Positions 12,666-26,880 are shown, counted from the first letter of the stretch. The stretch is DNA of 64,000 nucleotides from Calonectria ilicicola (GCA_020809705.1 CP085829.1:3782001-3846000); one strand, 5' to 3'. Notes: generated by a model not told the origin, from the letters alone. Numbers and translations are program-made.

Positions 12666-14309
12666 TAATTCTATTATAACTTTTTAATATAAATATAATT
12701 ATATCTAAGATTAGCTTTAAATTTAATCTTTACATTAATTCTTAATTAATAAGGTCTATTTATATATAAATATTTATATTTACCTAAACTTCTTTTTCTT
12801 TATAAGTATTAAATATTAATATTTTTCTTTAAATAATCTATTTTAAAGATAGAAGTTTTTTATATATAATAATTTTATATATTAAGCTTATATTTATTTA
12901 TTTTTTAATAAATTTATTTTAATAAAATTATTATTAATAATTTAAACTTTAATAATTTTAAAGAATATATTATTTTTTTATTATAATAAATAATAAAAAG
13001 AAATATAATCTTTTTTATTATAAATATAATAAATTAAAAATTAAATATAATTAAAATTAATAATCTTCTTTATATTATTAAAAATAATAAAAAAATTAAA
13101 TTTAATATTATCTTTTAAAAAAGATTAATTTAAATATACCTTTTTAACTTTTACTTTTATTTTAATCTTTATTTTAATTTTTATAATTATTAAAATATTA
13201 CTTTTAAAAGCTTTTTTATTAATTAAAAAATAATCTTTTAATATTATTACTCTTTTATACTTTTTAATTATTTTAATAAAAATAAATTTAAAATTACTTA
13301 ACTTTATTAATTATTTTATAAGATTTCTTAAACTTTACTTTTTATTTTAATATTTTTACTTTTAATTTAAATTATAATTTAAAATAATATTAATAAATTA
13401 AAATAATATTATTTTTTAAACTTTTAATATTTAATATAATATATAAGATTATTTATATAATAAAATACTATTATAATATATAATTTTTCTTTTACTTTAA
13501 AAATAATAATTTATTATAAAGCTAATATTTATATAAATCTAGATTAATATATATTTTATATATAAAGGTAAGAAAGTCTTTTTATAAAAGATCTTAATTA
13601 ATAAGCTTCCTAATATAATTATATTATTATATTTATAGAAAATATAAGAATTTAATTATAGCTTACTTTATATATTATATAATAAAACTATCTAGCTATA
13701 AGTTATTATTAGCTTTAATAATATAAATCTAATTATTAATTTAAATATTTAATATATCTTTATTAAGCCTTTTATAATTATATAATAGAGGTTTTTTATA
13801 GTTCTTCCTTAGACCTATACTAGGCTATATAATTAACTAATATAATATATTTATTTAGAATTATTATTATTAAGCTTAAAATTATTATTATTATATTTAA
13901 AATTATTTTTATTATTAAATTATTATAATTATAAAATCTTTTATAAATATTATAATTTTTTTTATATTATATAAAATTTATATTATAAATAATAATAATA
14001 TTTACTTCTTAATATTCTTTAAATCTTAAGATTTTTACTTTTTTAACTTTATAATTAAAATACTTTTAAAAATTAAAATAAAAATTATATTTAAATTTTT
14101 TAAAACTTTATTTTTTTTAAATAAACTCTTTTTAAAATTCTTATTTATACTCTTAATTATATATAACCTATATTTATAACTCTTACTTATTATAATAAAT
14201 CTTTATTAATTTAAAAAGTAATAATATAATACTAACCCTTCCTAAGTTTCTAATAGCTCTACCTATTATATAATATACTAATCTCCTAAAAAAAGAAAAA
14301 TTAAAAAAT

Positions 14310-14524
14310 TATAATAAACTAAATTTATAATTAAAATAAAGTATAAATAGAACTATAATAGATCTTTATTCTTATTACTAAAACTTTAACTTAATAAACT
14401 ATAAAACTATTTATCTACACTTACTATATAATACTATTATAGGTGTCCTTACCCTATAGCATCTTGTGCTAGTACATATTCGGTATGCGTGCCTGATTGG
14501 TCCTCTTGGTCCTATATCTTTACA
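14310..14524 (-). mobile_element. family A 5' LTR of reverse element A2
   Basis: Complete 215-bp LTR-A on the minus strand, ending in TATATCTTTACA. It is the least RIP-mutated LTR-A in the window at its outer end (CCTGATTGGTCCTCTTGGTC, CATATTCGGTATGCG), and is useful as the reference for the ancestral LTR. Confidence 0.9.
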
Positions 14525-14527
14525 TAA

Positions 14528-15483
14528 TGTAAGATGTTATAGGGCAAGGATACCTATAATAGTATTATATAGTAAGTGTAGGCGAATAGTTCTATAGTTT
14601 ATTAAATTGAAGTCTTGGTAATAAGAATAAAGGTCTATTATGGTTCTATTTGTGCTTTACTTTAGTTATGAATCTAGTTTATTATATTTAATAATATTAA
14701 TAAAAAATTATATAAATATAAATTAAGTATTATAATAAAAGATATATTATTATAAAGTATAAGAAAAAAAGATTATTAATTTATTTATAAAGAACTTTAA
14801 ATTTAAATATAAAAAGCTTATATTTAAATTTATTAAAATTATTATTATTAAAAGAATAAAATAATAAGCCTATAAAATATATTTATTTAAATAATATTAA
14901 TAAATATATAATATTTTCTTAATCTTCTTATTTAAATCTTAAGAAAATATTAAAGATAGTATTATTATCTATCTACTAGAGCTAATTAAAAAAAAATAAG
15001 TAAAAAGTTAAGAAGATTATTATATATAAAGATAATAATAATAAAATATTATATTAAATTAAGTAAATTAAATAATCTATAAAGTATAATATATAAAAAT
15101 CTAAAGCTTATTTTAAAAATATAATAATTTTAATATATAAGTATTATAAATAGATTAAAAGAATATATAAAAAATAGAATAATAAGATATAAAGGTAATA
15201 TTACTTTTACTAAATCTTGTTAAGATTTAAGAATAAGCTTTTAAAAGAAGGGGATAATTATAAAAATATAAAATTAAAAGAATTAATTAAGTATATATAT
15301 TAAATATATATTAATATATATTAATATAAAATATTATAAAATAAGAATATTTATAATAATATTATATAGCAAGTGTAAGCAAATAGTTTTATAATTTATT
15401 AAATTAAAGTTTTAGTAATAAAAATAAAGGTTTATTATAGTCCTATTTATACTTTACTTTGGTTATGAATCTAGTTCATTATA
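14528..15483 (+). mobile_element. internally deleted family A element A3
   Basis: A forward LTR (14528-14685) missing about 60 bp just after its TGTAA start is joined directly to the last ~570 bp of family A internal sequence (14686-15258, equivalent to A1 7908-8470), followed by a complete forward LTR (15259-15483). Gag, protease, RT and most of integrase are gone. Only 3 bp separate it from the reverse LTR at 14310-14524. It looks like a deletion derivative, not a solo LTR. Confidence 0.85.
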
Positions 15484-15640
15484 ATAAATTTTATTTCTTT
15501 TTAAATCTTAGCTATCTAGTTCTTATATTTATTATTATAAATATTTATAATAAAGTTCTTCTTTATTAAATTTAATTACATCTATTACTATTATAGTTTT
15601 AAAGCTCTTTTAAGTTAGAGCCTATAATTTATTAAAATAT
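15484..15640. other. short dispersed sequence shared with 50626-50720
   Basis: Follows the LTR of A3. A block of about 85 bp (TTAAATCTTAGCTATCTAGT ... ATAAAGTTCTTCTTTATTAA) recurs next to repeat D4. No coding motif recognised. Confidence 0.5.
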
Positions 15641-15835
15641 TAAAAATATATTATAAAAAGAATATATTTATATTTTAAATTTTAAAATTAGATATCTTAT
15701 TATATTTATATTTAAAAAAAATAAATAATTATAATTTATTATAAACTATTAATAGCTTAATAATATTATTATTAAAAATTAAATCCTATTACCCTTAATT
15801 AATAAAATAAAAGATAGACTATATAGTACTATAAT
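15641..15835 (+). pseudogene. fragment of family C gypsy reverse transcriptase
   Basis: About 190 bp matching C1 at 44070-44260, the start of the RT domain (the region of the FVKKKNGKLRPCVDYRALN motif, read here in decayed form), ending near PLINKIKDRL. It is isolated, with family E sequence following it. Confidence 0.7.
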
Positions 15836-18800
15836 ATTATTAAGGATAGTTTGAACTTTAATAATAGTAAGTTTAATAATCTAATTTATTTTTTTCTTAA
15901 AGATTTAAGTTTTATATGTTTTTAATTTTATAATATATACTTTTAATTTAATATTATATTTTTTTAATATTTTAATATTTAAGATGATTTTTATTAAGAT
16001 TTTTGGAAAGATGTTGTTTTTGATTACCTTTTTATTAAATTCTTTCTGAAATATATTAAGATTTTTTTAATATTAGTTATAATGATTTTTATATTTATAG
16101 TAGTAATTAAGGTATAAAAAGTAATACTTTTAATTTTAATTATATTATTTTCTTTTATATTAATATTAAAACTTTCTATTATTTTTATAAAGAGTTCTTT
16201 AATAATATTAAGAAAATAATTATTTTAAATTACTTTAAGAGCTCTTACTATTAATTAGTTAAAAGAGCTATATAATTTAATAAATCAGGCTACTAAGATC
16301 TTTATATAAGGAAAAATTAATTTTTAATAGTTTTGGTTTTTTTCTTGGTAAATAATAAAATCTTTATTATAATAGGTAGTAATAGTTTCTTTTAAATATT
16401 ATTTGATTTAGTAGATTATACTAATAGTTATTTAGGTACTTTTAGATTATTTAATTTATATATTAATAAGTTTATTTTTTTTATAAAAGGCTTTATAATA
16501 GTAATAGTATACCTTAGTAAATAAGGGGTAAAATAGGTAATTCTTATTATATCTTTTATTAATTATTTCGTTTAAATTATAAAGTTTAAATTTATAGTAT
16601 AAGGTAATTTAATAGTTTATTTAAATGAATTTTTTCTTAATATTTTCCTTTTTTCTCTAAATCTATATATATTATAAATATTATCTTTCTTAAGTTTAAA
16701 TTTATCTACTTTATTATTAATTTAGCCTATTAGTTTTTATATATAATAATTATACTTACAATATACTATACTACTAAAAGATCTATTCCTAATAATAAAA
16801 TTATTAATAAGGGTAAATTTAATAGTAAAGCTATTATATTTACTTTTAATATTATTAGTTCTGAAGGTTATATCCTTCTCTTCTTTACTTTTAAATAGAA
16901 GATTGGTTTTTTTATTTTTAAAGAGATTTTTAATATTTATATTATTAATTCTAATTTCTAAGGTATTAACTTTAATTTTTAAAAGAGGCTTAATTTTAAA
17001 TAAGTATTTAGTTCTTTTATTAAGGTAGTTAGGTAATAGATTGGTAGATATCTTATTATTATTATTAATTATTTAAATAGTAATTATATTTTTTTATAAA
17101 TTAATTCTATCTTATCTTACCTATTACTTATCTTTTTATTTTTAATATTTTATTTTCTTTTTTTAGAATAATTCTTCTTAATATTTATATTATTTATATA
17201 TAAAATTAGATATATCCTTATTTTAATTAAATATACTTAATTTCTTAGATTTTAAGGAATTTATTATTTTTAGTAATATTAAGTTAATTTTTTAATTATT
17301 ATAATTATTATTTCTTTAATTAATAGCGCTAATATAAGTAGTTCTTTTTTTATTATTTGTTATTTTAATAAGTATATAAATAAAGAAATTTAGTTATTTT
17401 TTTTAGGAGGTTATTTTTATTTAAGTATTTATAATAAATTAAAGATAATAGTATATTATTAATTTTAATAATATAAAGTTAATTTTGATTTTTTGATTTT
17501 TTTATATAAATTTAAGAAGATATAGAAGGGGAGTTTAGCTTTAGTTGGAATTAATAAAAGATATTTACTTAATAATTGAAAGTAAAGTAGATCCTTTAAT
17601 AAAATTATCCTTATAATAATCTTTTATAAGTATATTTTTCTTAAAATTAATATTAATACTTTAGATATTATTTTTACTTTTAAAAATATTATTTTTAATT
17701 ATTATATATAATATAGAAAATAAATTAAAATAAAATAAAATATATCAATTTTACTTATTTAAAGGGTTTAAAGCCTTAATCTAGCTATTACTTTTAGATT
17801 AAATGATTTCTAGAAATCTTTCTTTTAATATTCCTCTTCCTAATTAATTAAATATTTTTTAAGAAATTTATTTATAATATTAAAAGTATTTATCTTAATA
17901 TTAGATTCTTTTATTTATTAGTCCTTTTTAGCTATAAACCCTTTTTATTTAATAAAAAAATACTTAATTAATTTATTATAGTATTATTAAATCCTTAACT
18001 AGATAATTCTATCTATTTCTTAGTAATTTATAATTTTTAATCTTTTAATTACTATTAATAATAAAGAAGATTATATTCTCTTAAATAAGTTCTTATCTTA
18101 CTATAACTTCTAAATATAAGTGATAAAGATTATTAGATATACTCTCTAATAAGGAGAAAAGTTAAGTTCTATAGCCTGCTAGTAGATTTTGTATATTACT
18201 TAATAAGGTCTAGCTTAGGTTAGTGATTATTTTCTTTTTAGTTTTTCTAGTAAATAATATCTATTATATAATCTAAGGTAAATAATATCTCCTTAGTTAA
18301 CTTTTATTATTATATAATTATTATTATATTATATTTTTAATAATTTTATTATTATATTAATAAAAAATATAATTTTATAAAAGTATAATTTTTATAAAAT
18401 ATTTATTATAATTTTATTAGTTTTTTTATTAATTATATTAATTAATATAATAAAATCTATTACTATCCTTAGTTTAAATCTATAAATTAATTTATTTAAT
18501 AATCTTCTAATATTACTTAAGATAATATTATTTAAATAATATTAAATTATTAGAAGTATTTATATTTATATTATATCTAGCTCTATTATAATATAATATT
18601 TTATTATTATTTTAATTAATTGATTCTTTCTTTTAGCATTATTATTAGTTTGGAAATAGTATATTATTGAGATAAGGTATATAGCTTTTAAAAGGGTTAA
18701 TATAGCTTTTTAAAGAGCGCTTATAAACTTTATATCTTTATTAATTAAAATTTATATTAGAATTCCTTAATTATATATTATTTATAATTGTAGGAATATA

Positions 18801-21800
18801 ATTGCCTATTTTTTAATTATATATAATAAGTATTCTATTATTATTATTATTATTTTCTTTAAAAATAGATAATTTATTAGATATATTATATTTAATTTAA
18901 TATGCCCTAGGATAGCCTATATTATTCCTTAGGAATCTTTTATTAGTAGATCTATTATCATTTCTACTATTATAATATTAATTATTACTTTTAATTTATT
19001 AAATTTACTTTTTTTAATATTTTAATATAATAATTCTTTAATTAATAATTATAATAATATATTAAATATTATATTAAATATTCTTAAAATATAAAATATA
19101 TAAAATTAAAAGGCTAATAGGTAATTTATAATATTTATTAACTTAAAATTAATTTTATTAAGATTAATTTTATTAAAGAAAATATATATAATAATTCCTT
19201 ATATTATTATATAATCTATAATAATATTAACTAAATTTTAATTAGATAAAATTATTTTTCTTAATTATCTTACTATCTATCTAATTATTATTATCTTTAT
19301 TTTTATAAATTTATATTTTTTTTTAATTATTAAAATTAATTAAAATAAAAATATAATAGATTTTAAATTATTAATAAGTATATCTTTTCTTAAGATTACT
19401 TTTCTATCTTATTCTTTATATAATTAAAATATATATAAACTAAATCTATTTTTATATATATCTAATTTAAAAAAAAGTAATTTAATTAAATTATAATAAT
19501 AAAGAAGGAATTAATTTATAAAAAACTATTATAAATCTTTAAATAACTCTAGCTCTCCTTTAATAAATTTAAACTTCTTTTAGGAAGTTTTCTTCCTTCT
19601 AGTAGGCCTTAATAATTCTAAAGGAATTTTATTATTTTTTCTAATTTTCTATAATAGTTCTATCTTTTTTTTTAATAATAATTTTACTTTTACTTTAAAT
19701 TATAATATCCTTTAATAAAAAAAACTAGCTATCCTTAAGTAGGTTTTAAGCTCTGCTAAGCTAGTTGGTATTACTATTTTAATAAAAGTAACTAGTCTAT
19801 CTCCTATCTTCTAGATCCTGTTTCTATCTATAATAAATTTTAATAATTGTATTTTTAGGTATACTAAAAATGACTTATCTATAGCTATTTTTATTTTATT
19901 TTTAAAGATAATTTATAATACTTATTTAAAGTATTATAAATATTTTTTAAAAATAATAAAAAAAAGAATAATATTATTAATATAAATTCTTAATAAAATC
20001 TTTATAATTATTAAAAAGTTTATTTTAGAATTATTATATAAAAGTAAATATATTTTTAAATCTTATTAATATAATATTAAATTTTTCTAATCCTTAATTA
20101 AATATAATTATTATCTAACTTTAATATTTTTTAAATATTAATAATTAATAAAAGAAATCTATTCTATTAAATATTAAAAATTATTTTATATTTTTTATAT
20201 TTAATATTATATTATCTTAATTTAATAAAGGGTATATATCTAGGATTACTAATCTATTTAAAGGCTATAAATCTATAATTACTTTACCTTTTCTTTTATT
20301 ATTTATAATATATTAAATAATAAAGATTAGGTAGATTATTAATATTAGCTCTTTAATATATTATATCTTTTTATTATAATAAAGTTTATTATATATTTTA
20401 TTTAATAAAGTATAATCTTTAATACTTAATAAATACTTTTTTATAATCTTCTTTTAATTTTACTATCTATTAATTAAATTTATTTTTATTTTATCTTTTT
20501 TCTTTATTAAAATAATATCTTTATTCTTATAAATATTAAATTTATTAATTAATCTAATTATTTTAATTATTATCTTTAGATCTAGATTTATAATTAAAAT
20601 ATTAAATTTATTCTATATAAAAAGAATATCTTTTACTTTAATTATCCTATAACTTAATATTCTTATATTAATTCTTATAAGATCTATATTAAATTTAGCT
20701 AAGTTATAGTTATCTTTAGCTTCCTTTAAGACTACTAGAAAGACTTTCTTTATTTTAAATATTTAATCTTATATTATTTTAAATATAGTATTTTTTAAGA
20801 TAAAATAAACTTATTCTTTAGCTTATCTATTATAATTATTATAACTTTTTTCTTTTTTAAATAAATATTTTTTTATTTAATATATTATAAATTTAAATTA
20901 ACTTTAAAGAGGATCTATTTAGGATTATATTAACTATTCCTACTTAATTAACTACTAGATAGAAGGAATCTAGTTGCTTATTTTTATTTTGGTTCTCTAG
21001 TAAGGTATTCTAATATACTTAAATAAAAGTAATCTTTTATAGGTTGATTATTATTATATATGTGTTAGTGACTTTTCTTGAAACCTTCTATAATTTTTTA
21101 TAGAAAATTTCTACTTAATATTTAAGATTTTATATTAAATGGAAAGTAATTATTAATTTAATAAAATCTATCTTAGTATTATATTTAAATAAGAAGTTTA
21201 TTCTTAATAGAAGCTAAGGTTCTAGTATTTCTATTATATCTATAATAATAGTAAAATAATTACTTACTTCTTCTTTTTATATAATTCTAATAAAGTAAAA
21301 GTCAAAGATAACTATTTTTATAATTATAAATTAAAATTTAATATTATTTATTTTTTTAAAGATTTATAACTTCTATTTTACTTTTCTTATATTCTTTTTT
21401 AATTAATTATAATTTATTAATATAATAAAATATTTAATATTAATATATATTTAATAATATTCTCTTTTATTATTAAATTATATTTTAATTTATATATAAA
21501 TATTATATTTTTTCTTAAATCTTTTTATAAAATTAAATCTATTAATTATTTTAATAATTTATACTCTTTAAAAGTTATCTTCTTTTCTTTTTAAAGTAAT
21601 AATATTTATATAATATACTTTTATATATTTAATAAATATTAGATTTCTTTTTTTATTTAAATCTTCTTTCTTAGAGTTATATTTAATATTTTCTTTAATA
21701 AATATATAATTACTATAGAATAATTATTATTCCTAATTATAGAAATCTTTTTTATTTTAATAAAGGTAAGTTTTAAAGATATATTACTAATCCCCTTTTT

Positions 21801-23856
21801 TATACTATTATTATTAATAATAATTAAAATACTATAGATTCTAACTTCTTAATCTATTACATTATAACTTATAATAATAATTAATTTAATTATTTTCTTT
21901 TTTCTTAGATTCCTTTAGTTATTATTGGAATCCTTCTTAACTTCTTCTTTCTATTACTTACTATTTAGTTTATACTTAAGATATTTATTATTTCTAATAT
22001 TATTATAAATATACCCCTTCTTTAATTTAATTTATTAATAGGAAAAATAATATCTCCTACTTTATTAATTTTAATTAATTTAATTTTCTTTACTTTTCTC
22101 TTTTATTACTATATATATCTTCCTAATATTTATTTTTAGATTCTAAAGGGTTATTTAGTTTTTTATATATTATTTATTCTTTAATTTCTTTTATAATTTT
22201 TTATAGATTTTATTAATTTTTTTAATATAATTATTTTAAATATTACTCTTTATTAGTTTTAAATATAATAAATATAGATCTATTATTAATTAGTTATATA
22301 CTACTATTAAAAGCTAGTACTCTTCTATCTATCTAATAGATCTTACTTAATTAAATACTTATGAAATAAAATTATATACTAGAATACTATCTAGGATATT
22401 TTATTAATTATATTTAGCTATTTCTATTTAATATATTATTTATCTCTTCTTTATTTTAAACTCTTTTTAAACTATATTAAAAAAGATTTTTATAATAATT
22501 ATAAATCTTCTTTATTTTTTAAATTTAATTAATAATAATATTATATTATAATCCTTTTTCTTTAACTTTTTCCATTTTACTATTAAATTAGAAAAAACTA
22601 ATATTCTTAATTTAAATAATTAATTACTCCTATATTTTTTTAAATTCTAATATTCTATTAATTTTAATTTTTTATTAAATAATTTTATTTATTTTAATAT
22701 AATTTATAATCTAATTCCTTATCTATAATTTTAAATAGAATTTCTTTTATTAATATTCTATATTACCCCTTAATTTAAAAATAATATAAAATAATTCCTT
22801 CTTAACCTTAAGTAATATTATCTTTAACTATAAAAAGGCTATACTTAGCCTACTAATACTTCCTAATATAAAAAAATAAAGTAAAATAGACTTATCCTAA
22901 CCCTTACCTTTCTCCTAAATCCTAATTAGACTTAGATCTAATTTATTTATTAACTTAATTAATTAATTAATAATCTTATTCCTTTTAATTAGATTTATTA
23001 TTTTTAGCTTTTATTATAAATTTTTTAGTATTTTTTTTATTTTATTCTTTAATAATAGTAATTTTATTATTTCTTTTAATCTTTTTAATTTCTAAATCTT
23101 TAGATTAATAATATTTAAATTTATTTTTTATAGTTCTTAAGATAGATTTGATATAACTAGGATTAAAATGCTCTTACTTAATATAACCTCTTACTTATTA
23201 AAATTAACTAGACTTTTATAAATATAAGTAGTATTTAGTGGTATTAGCCTCTCTTCTAGGACTAGATTAAGTTAAGATTTTAGTATTATTATTTTTATTA
23301 TTTAAATAATTATTTAAGTATTTTTAAAAGTTAATTTTAAATTTTTTTTTATTTTTAATTTTTTTAAGAAAATATATATAAAATAATCTAATTTATAAAA
23401 TAGAATCCCTTTATCTTTTACTTTAATAATAATCTTTTTAATTAAATTCTAGGTAATTCTAACAATATAAAAATCTATTATATTTTAATAGTTTAAAAAT
23501 TCCTCTTCTTATAGAACTTCTATTATTATAAATTAATTATTTTTATTATATTTTTAGCTAGATAGGGCCTCTAGATTACTAAAGATAATTATATTAGTAA
23601 GTCTCTTTCCTTTAATAAAGAATTTAAAATAATAATTAAGAAATTCTTAAAACTTATATATAATAACTAATTTAATTAACCTAATACTTAATTAGATTAA
23701 TTGCTTAATTAATAAATTAAATCTTCTTTTTATTTAATTAATTTTATTTATAAAAAGATAAATTTCTTTATTTTATTTAATTTTTATATTCTTTCTTTAA
23801 GCTAAAGCTATTTAATTTAAAACTTAATAATTACTATTATTTATTATATTTTTAAA
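15836..23856 (-). pseudogene. family E Ty3/gypsy internal region (E1), reverse, RIP-dead
   Basis: The polyprotein is read on the minus strand. At 20228-20305 the RT entry motif reads KGKVIIDL*PLNRLVILDIY, matching the fungal gypsy pattern KGRVVVDLRALNR...PD.YPLP. At 19738-19775 the RT/connection motif PTSLAELKTYLG is preserved. At 18090-18300 the integrase tail reads GDIIYLRLYNRYYLLEKLKR then AIELNFSPY*R, as in GDKVYLRLHKGYHLPGKP...HPVISVAHLEP. Upstream (20460-20760) is an Asp/Glu-derived stretch between protease and RT; gag should lie within 21000-23850 but was not read. The 1.9 kb at 15836-17750, 3' of integrase, could not be assigned. The 5' LTR is 23857-24113; the 3' LTR is missing. Confidence 0.75.
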
Positions 23857-24113
23857 TATAATTAGCATTTAGTATATAGGTTCTAGTTAAAGGTAAGTAA
23901 TTAGGTAAGATAATAAGGTCTTTAATATAATAAATTAATATTAGCTAATAGAAGATTAAATATAATATTTTATTTTATAATATAAAAAGGTAGGTTTTAT
24001 AATATAAGATTGAATATTACTTGTCTTCTCTATGTTACTAGGTAGCTTCTACTTATAGAAGGTTGAAAGCTATATGTGACTCATTGGTCTAATGTATTTA
24101 GAGAAGAGTTATA
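23857..24113 (-). mobile_element. family E 5' LTR (E1)
   Basis: 257-bp repeat shared with 29657-29913, identical in length. On plus it starts TATAATTAGC and ends GAGTTATA (ancestral TGTA...TACA ends). The outer ~110 bp keep TG and CA (GTGACTCATTGGTCTAATG), so RIP is lighter there than in the E2 copy. It lies at the 5' side of the minus-strand E1 polyprotein. Confidence 0.8.
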
Positions 24114-24118
24114 ATAAG

Positions 24119-24691
24119 CCTTCTCTAATTTATTTAAAAAAAAAGATTTTAATATATTATTTTTATACTTTTTATTTTAAATTAATATTTTTAATAATAA
24201 AAATAAAATAAATAATTTAAGGATTTTTAAATCTTAGCTTAAGTAATAAATACTTTTATTTATATATAAAGAAACTCCTTCTTAATTACCTTTTCTTCTA
24301 TATTTAAATAATTAAACTTTTAATTTATTTAAATTATTATAAATATTAATATTTATTTATATTTATTATTTATAAAATAATATATATATAACTAAAGATA
24401 TCTTTAAAATATTATATATTCTACTATAATAAGTATATTTATTATAATAATTTCTAAAATCTAGTAATATCTTATATTATAAACTCTTAAATAAATAAAA
24501 AGAATATAATATAACTTTAAAGTTTAATAAATTAATAATCTAGACTTAAGCTTTAGTATAAAGATAAGATTTAGAATTTTCTAAATTATAAAGTATAATT
24601 AAAAAAATATTTTAAAGGTTAAGATAAAGAACTTATATATAAAGTTAACCTAATAAACTTTAAGAATAAGATTAATAAAGAGGGGATATTA
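24119..24691 (+). mobile_element. family C gypsy 3' non-coding region (C2)
   Basis: Matches the 46910-47470 segment between chromodomain and 3' LTR of C1, including the TTTTTATTTTAAATTAATA and AATTACC stretches. It runs straight into a family C LTR. Its left edge abuts the LTR of E1. Confidence 0.75.
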
Positions 24692-25084
24692 TATTATAAT
24701 TTATAATATATCTAGGTGGTTTATAATAATAGAACTAATACTTACCTACCCTATAGTCTTATACTAACTAAAAAAAAACACTTATAAGTAATTACCTACA
24801 AATATTAGTAATTACTTTATAATTACTAATTTAATTACTAATACCTTAGATAAAACTAATATAGTAAATGCTTATTAGATAGTAATATATAAATAGGTTA
24901 GAATCTGCCCTTATAGTTAATATTAATTAGCTTTTAATATAATTTAATTATCTTAATTGTAATTAATTATTATCTAATATAATACTTTTATTATTCTACT
25001 ATTAATACACCTAATTACCTTGCTAACAATAAACCCTTTACTTTAATTAGTTCACCTAGTTAGGAAATTGACCAGATCGTTACA
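24692..25084 (+). mobile_element. family C LTR (C2)
   Basis: 393 bp, from TATTATAATTTATAATATAT (ancestral TGTTATGACCCATGACACGC as in C1) to GACCAGATCGTTACA. C1 LTRs are 395 bp. The last ~150 bp retain CA/CG and are little mutated, whereas the first half is heavily RIP-mutated. Confidence 0.85.
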
Positions 25085-25520
25085 ATAATATTATAAAAAG
25101 ATATTATAATCTTAAAAAATTAAAAGAACTATCTTTCTTAAAAGGAAATATAATCTACTTAATAATAAAAAATCTTATAATAAAAAAATAAAATAAAAAA
25201 ATTAACTTTATATAAATTAAACTATATCTAATTAAAAGAAAAATATTAAAAAATAATTATAAACTTAACCTCTTAGATAGTATTAAGATTTATTTTATTT
25301 TTTATATTTTATTATTAGAATCTAATAATAGTATCTAAGTTAATATAAGATTAAAATATAAACTATAAATAGAAAACCTAAAAGGTTAATAAGAAGTTGG
25401 AAAAAATCCTATAAAGAAGAAAGAAAGATAGAAAATTTAAAATTAAATAAAAAAGCTATAAAAAAATAATTTAAAAAGCTATTAAATACCTTATATATTA
25501 TTTAAAAATACTAGAAATAT
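25085..25520 (+). pseudogene. family C integrase tail and chromodomain fragment
   Basis: Begins immediately after the LTR at 25084 but corresponds to C1 46341-46780, the 3' end of pol. Decayed frames keep the LSFLKGNIIYLI(M)KN and ERKIENLKLN stretches of the C1 integrase tail and chromodomain. The order LTR then 3' pol is not that of an intact element and implies deletion or recombination, as in A3. Confidence 0.7.
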
Positions 25521-26427
25521 TCTTTCAATAAATAAGAAAAAAGAATTAATATTAATAATATATAATATTAATATTATTTATAAAAAAGGACCTTTCTTTA
25601 TTATAATTTTAACCTTTATTATCTTTATTATTTTAATATCTTTTTTTCTAAATTATTCTCTAACTTTATTAAATATTTTAATTTAGTAAATATTATTATT
25701 ATTTAGAATTAGGTTTTAAAATAATCTTTTAAAAAACTTCTAAAGAAATATATAATAAATTTAACTTACTTTATATTTTTAAATGCTATTAATATAATTT
25801 TTTTCTTTTATAATATAAAAAACTATTATTATTAGTATATTAAATCAGTTAAAGAAAGAATAATAAAAAACATATATAAACTATACTTTTCACACTTATA
25901 TAATTATAATTTTTATAATTTTAAATATATTTAAAATAATAAGTTAAGCTTTTATTTATTATATAGAAAAAACTAATATTTATATAATATATATAAGCTA
26001 TAATAGGACTTTTAAAAAGATTAATATAATTAATAAGATCTTTAATTTTATAATTTTTATAAATAAAAGATATTTTTACTATCTTATTTAATATAATATT
26101 AATATAATAAAATAATTATAAATCTAAGTTTAAATAATATATATAATAAAATTATAATAATCTATTATATTAGCCTTAAGATTAAGATTAATAAAAAAAA
26201 TATTATATTATAATTTATATTATACTTAAGATAATCTAAGATAATAAAATGCTATATCTTATAAAAAACTAACTATTTTATAATTATATATAATTAATTA
26301 AAGAAAGAATAATAAAAATAATTATTACAATAAGTATAAAACGTATTATATTTAATATACTAAATATATTATTTTAACTATAACTATAAATATCTAAGCA
26401 AGTGCGCTCAGCTTACCCTATAATTAG

Positions 26428-26475
26428 TTATTAATTAAAAATAAATTCATCCTTAGAGTTATTTTTAATTAATAA
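26428..26475. repeat. hairpin with 17-bp arms
   Basis: TTATTAATTAAAAATAA at 26428-26444 and its exact complement at 26459-26475, separated by a 14-nt loop. The same arms with a loop of the same length recur at 27549-27596. Confidence 0.85.
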
Positions 26476-26880
26476 TAAATAACTTTTATATATAATGTTT
26501 ATAATATATTTTTTTTATTATTAAATTAAAGATTATAGTAAGAAGGAGCTATTTTTTTATTTTTATATTATAAATATAAAAAAGAATAATAATATTTTTA
26601 TATTATTATAATAAAAATTTAAAAAAATAAAAATTTAAAAAAATAATAAAAAATAAATAAAAGAAAAAAATAAAATAACTTTTAATAATAATAATAATAA
26701 TAAAAAATATAGTTTTTATTAATATTATAATTTCTTTTTTAAAAATAAAAGGAGTTATAATATAATTTAAGATTATATTTAATTTTTAATTAAAAGAAGA
26801 ATAATAATAATTTAGTTATTATAAAGTTAGATAATATTATAATTAATAATAAATATTTAAAAATTGCTTTTATTATTAAT

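Larger units (their letters stand above)
8744..14309 (-). pseudogene. family A Ty3/gypsy internal region (A2), reverse, RIP-dead
   Basis: Minus-strand counterpart of A1 and the most complete family A copy (about 5.8 kb with LTRs once the 8791-8975 insertion is removed). The integrase HPQTDGQTER remnant lies near 9716-9775 and the RT catalytic box near 11690-11710, both mirrored from A1. It retains the integrase-core and RNase H segments that A1 lost. It carries a private 24-bp tandem expansion at 12535-12665. Stops are spread through all frames, with CA/TG almost absent, consistent with RIP. Confidence 0.85.
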
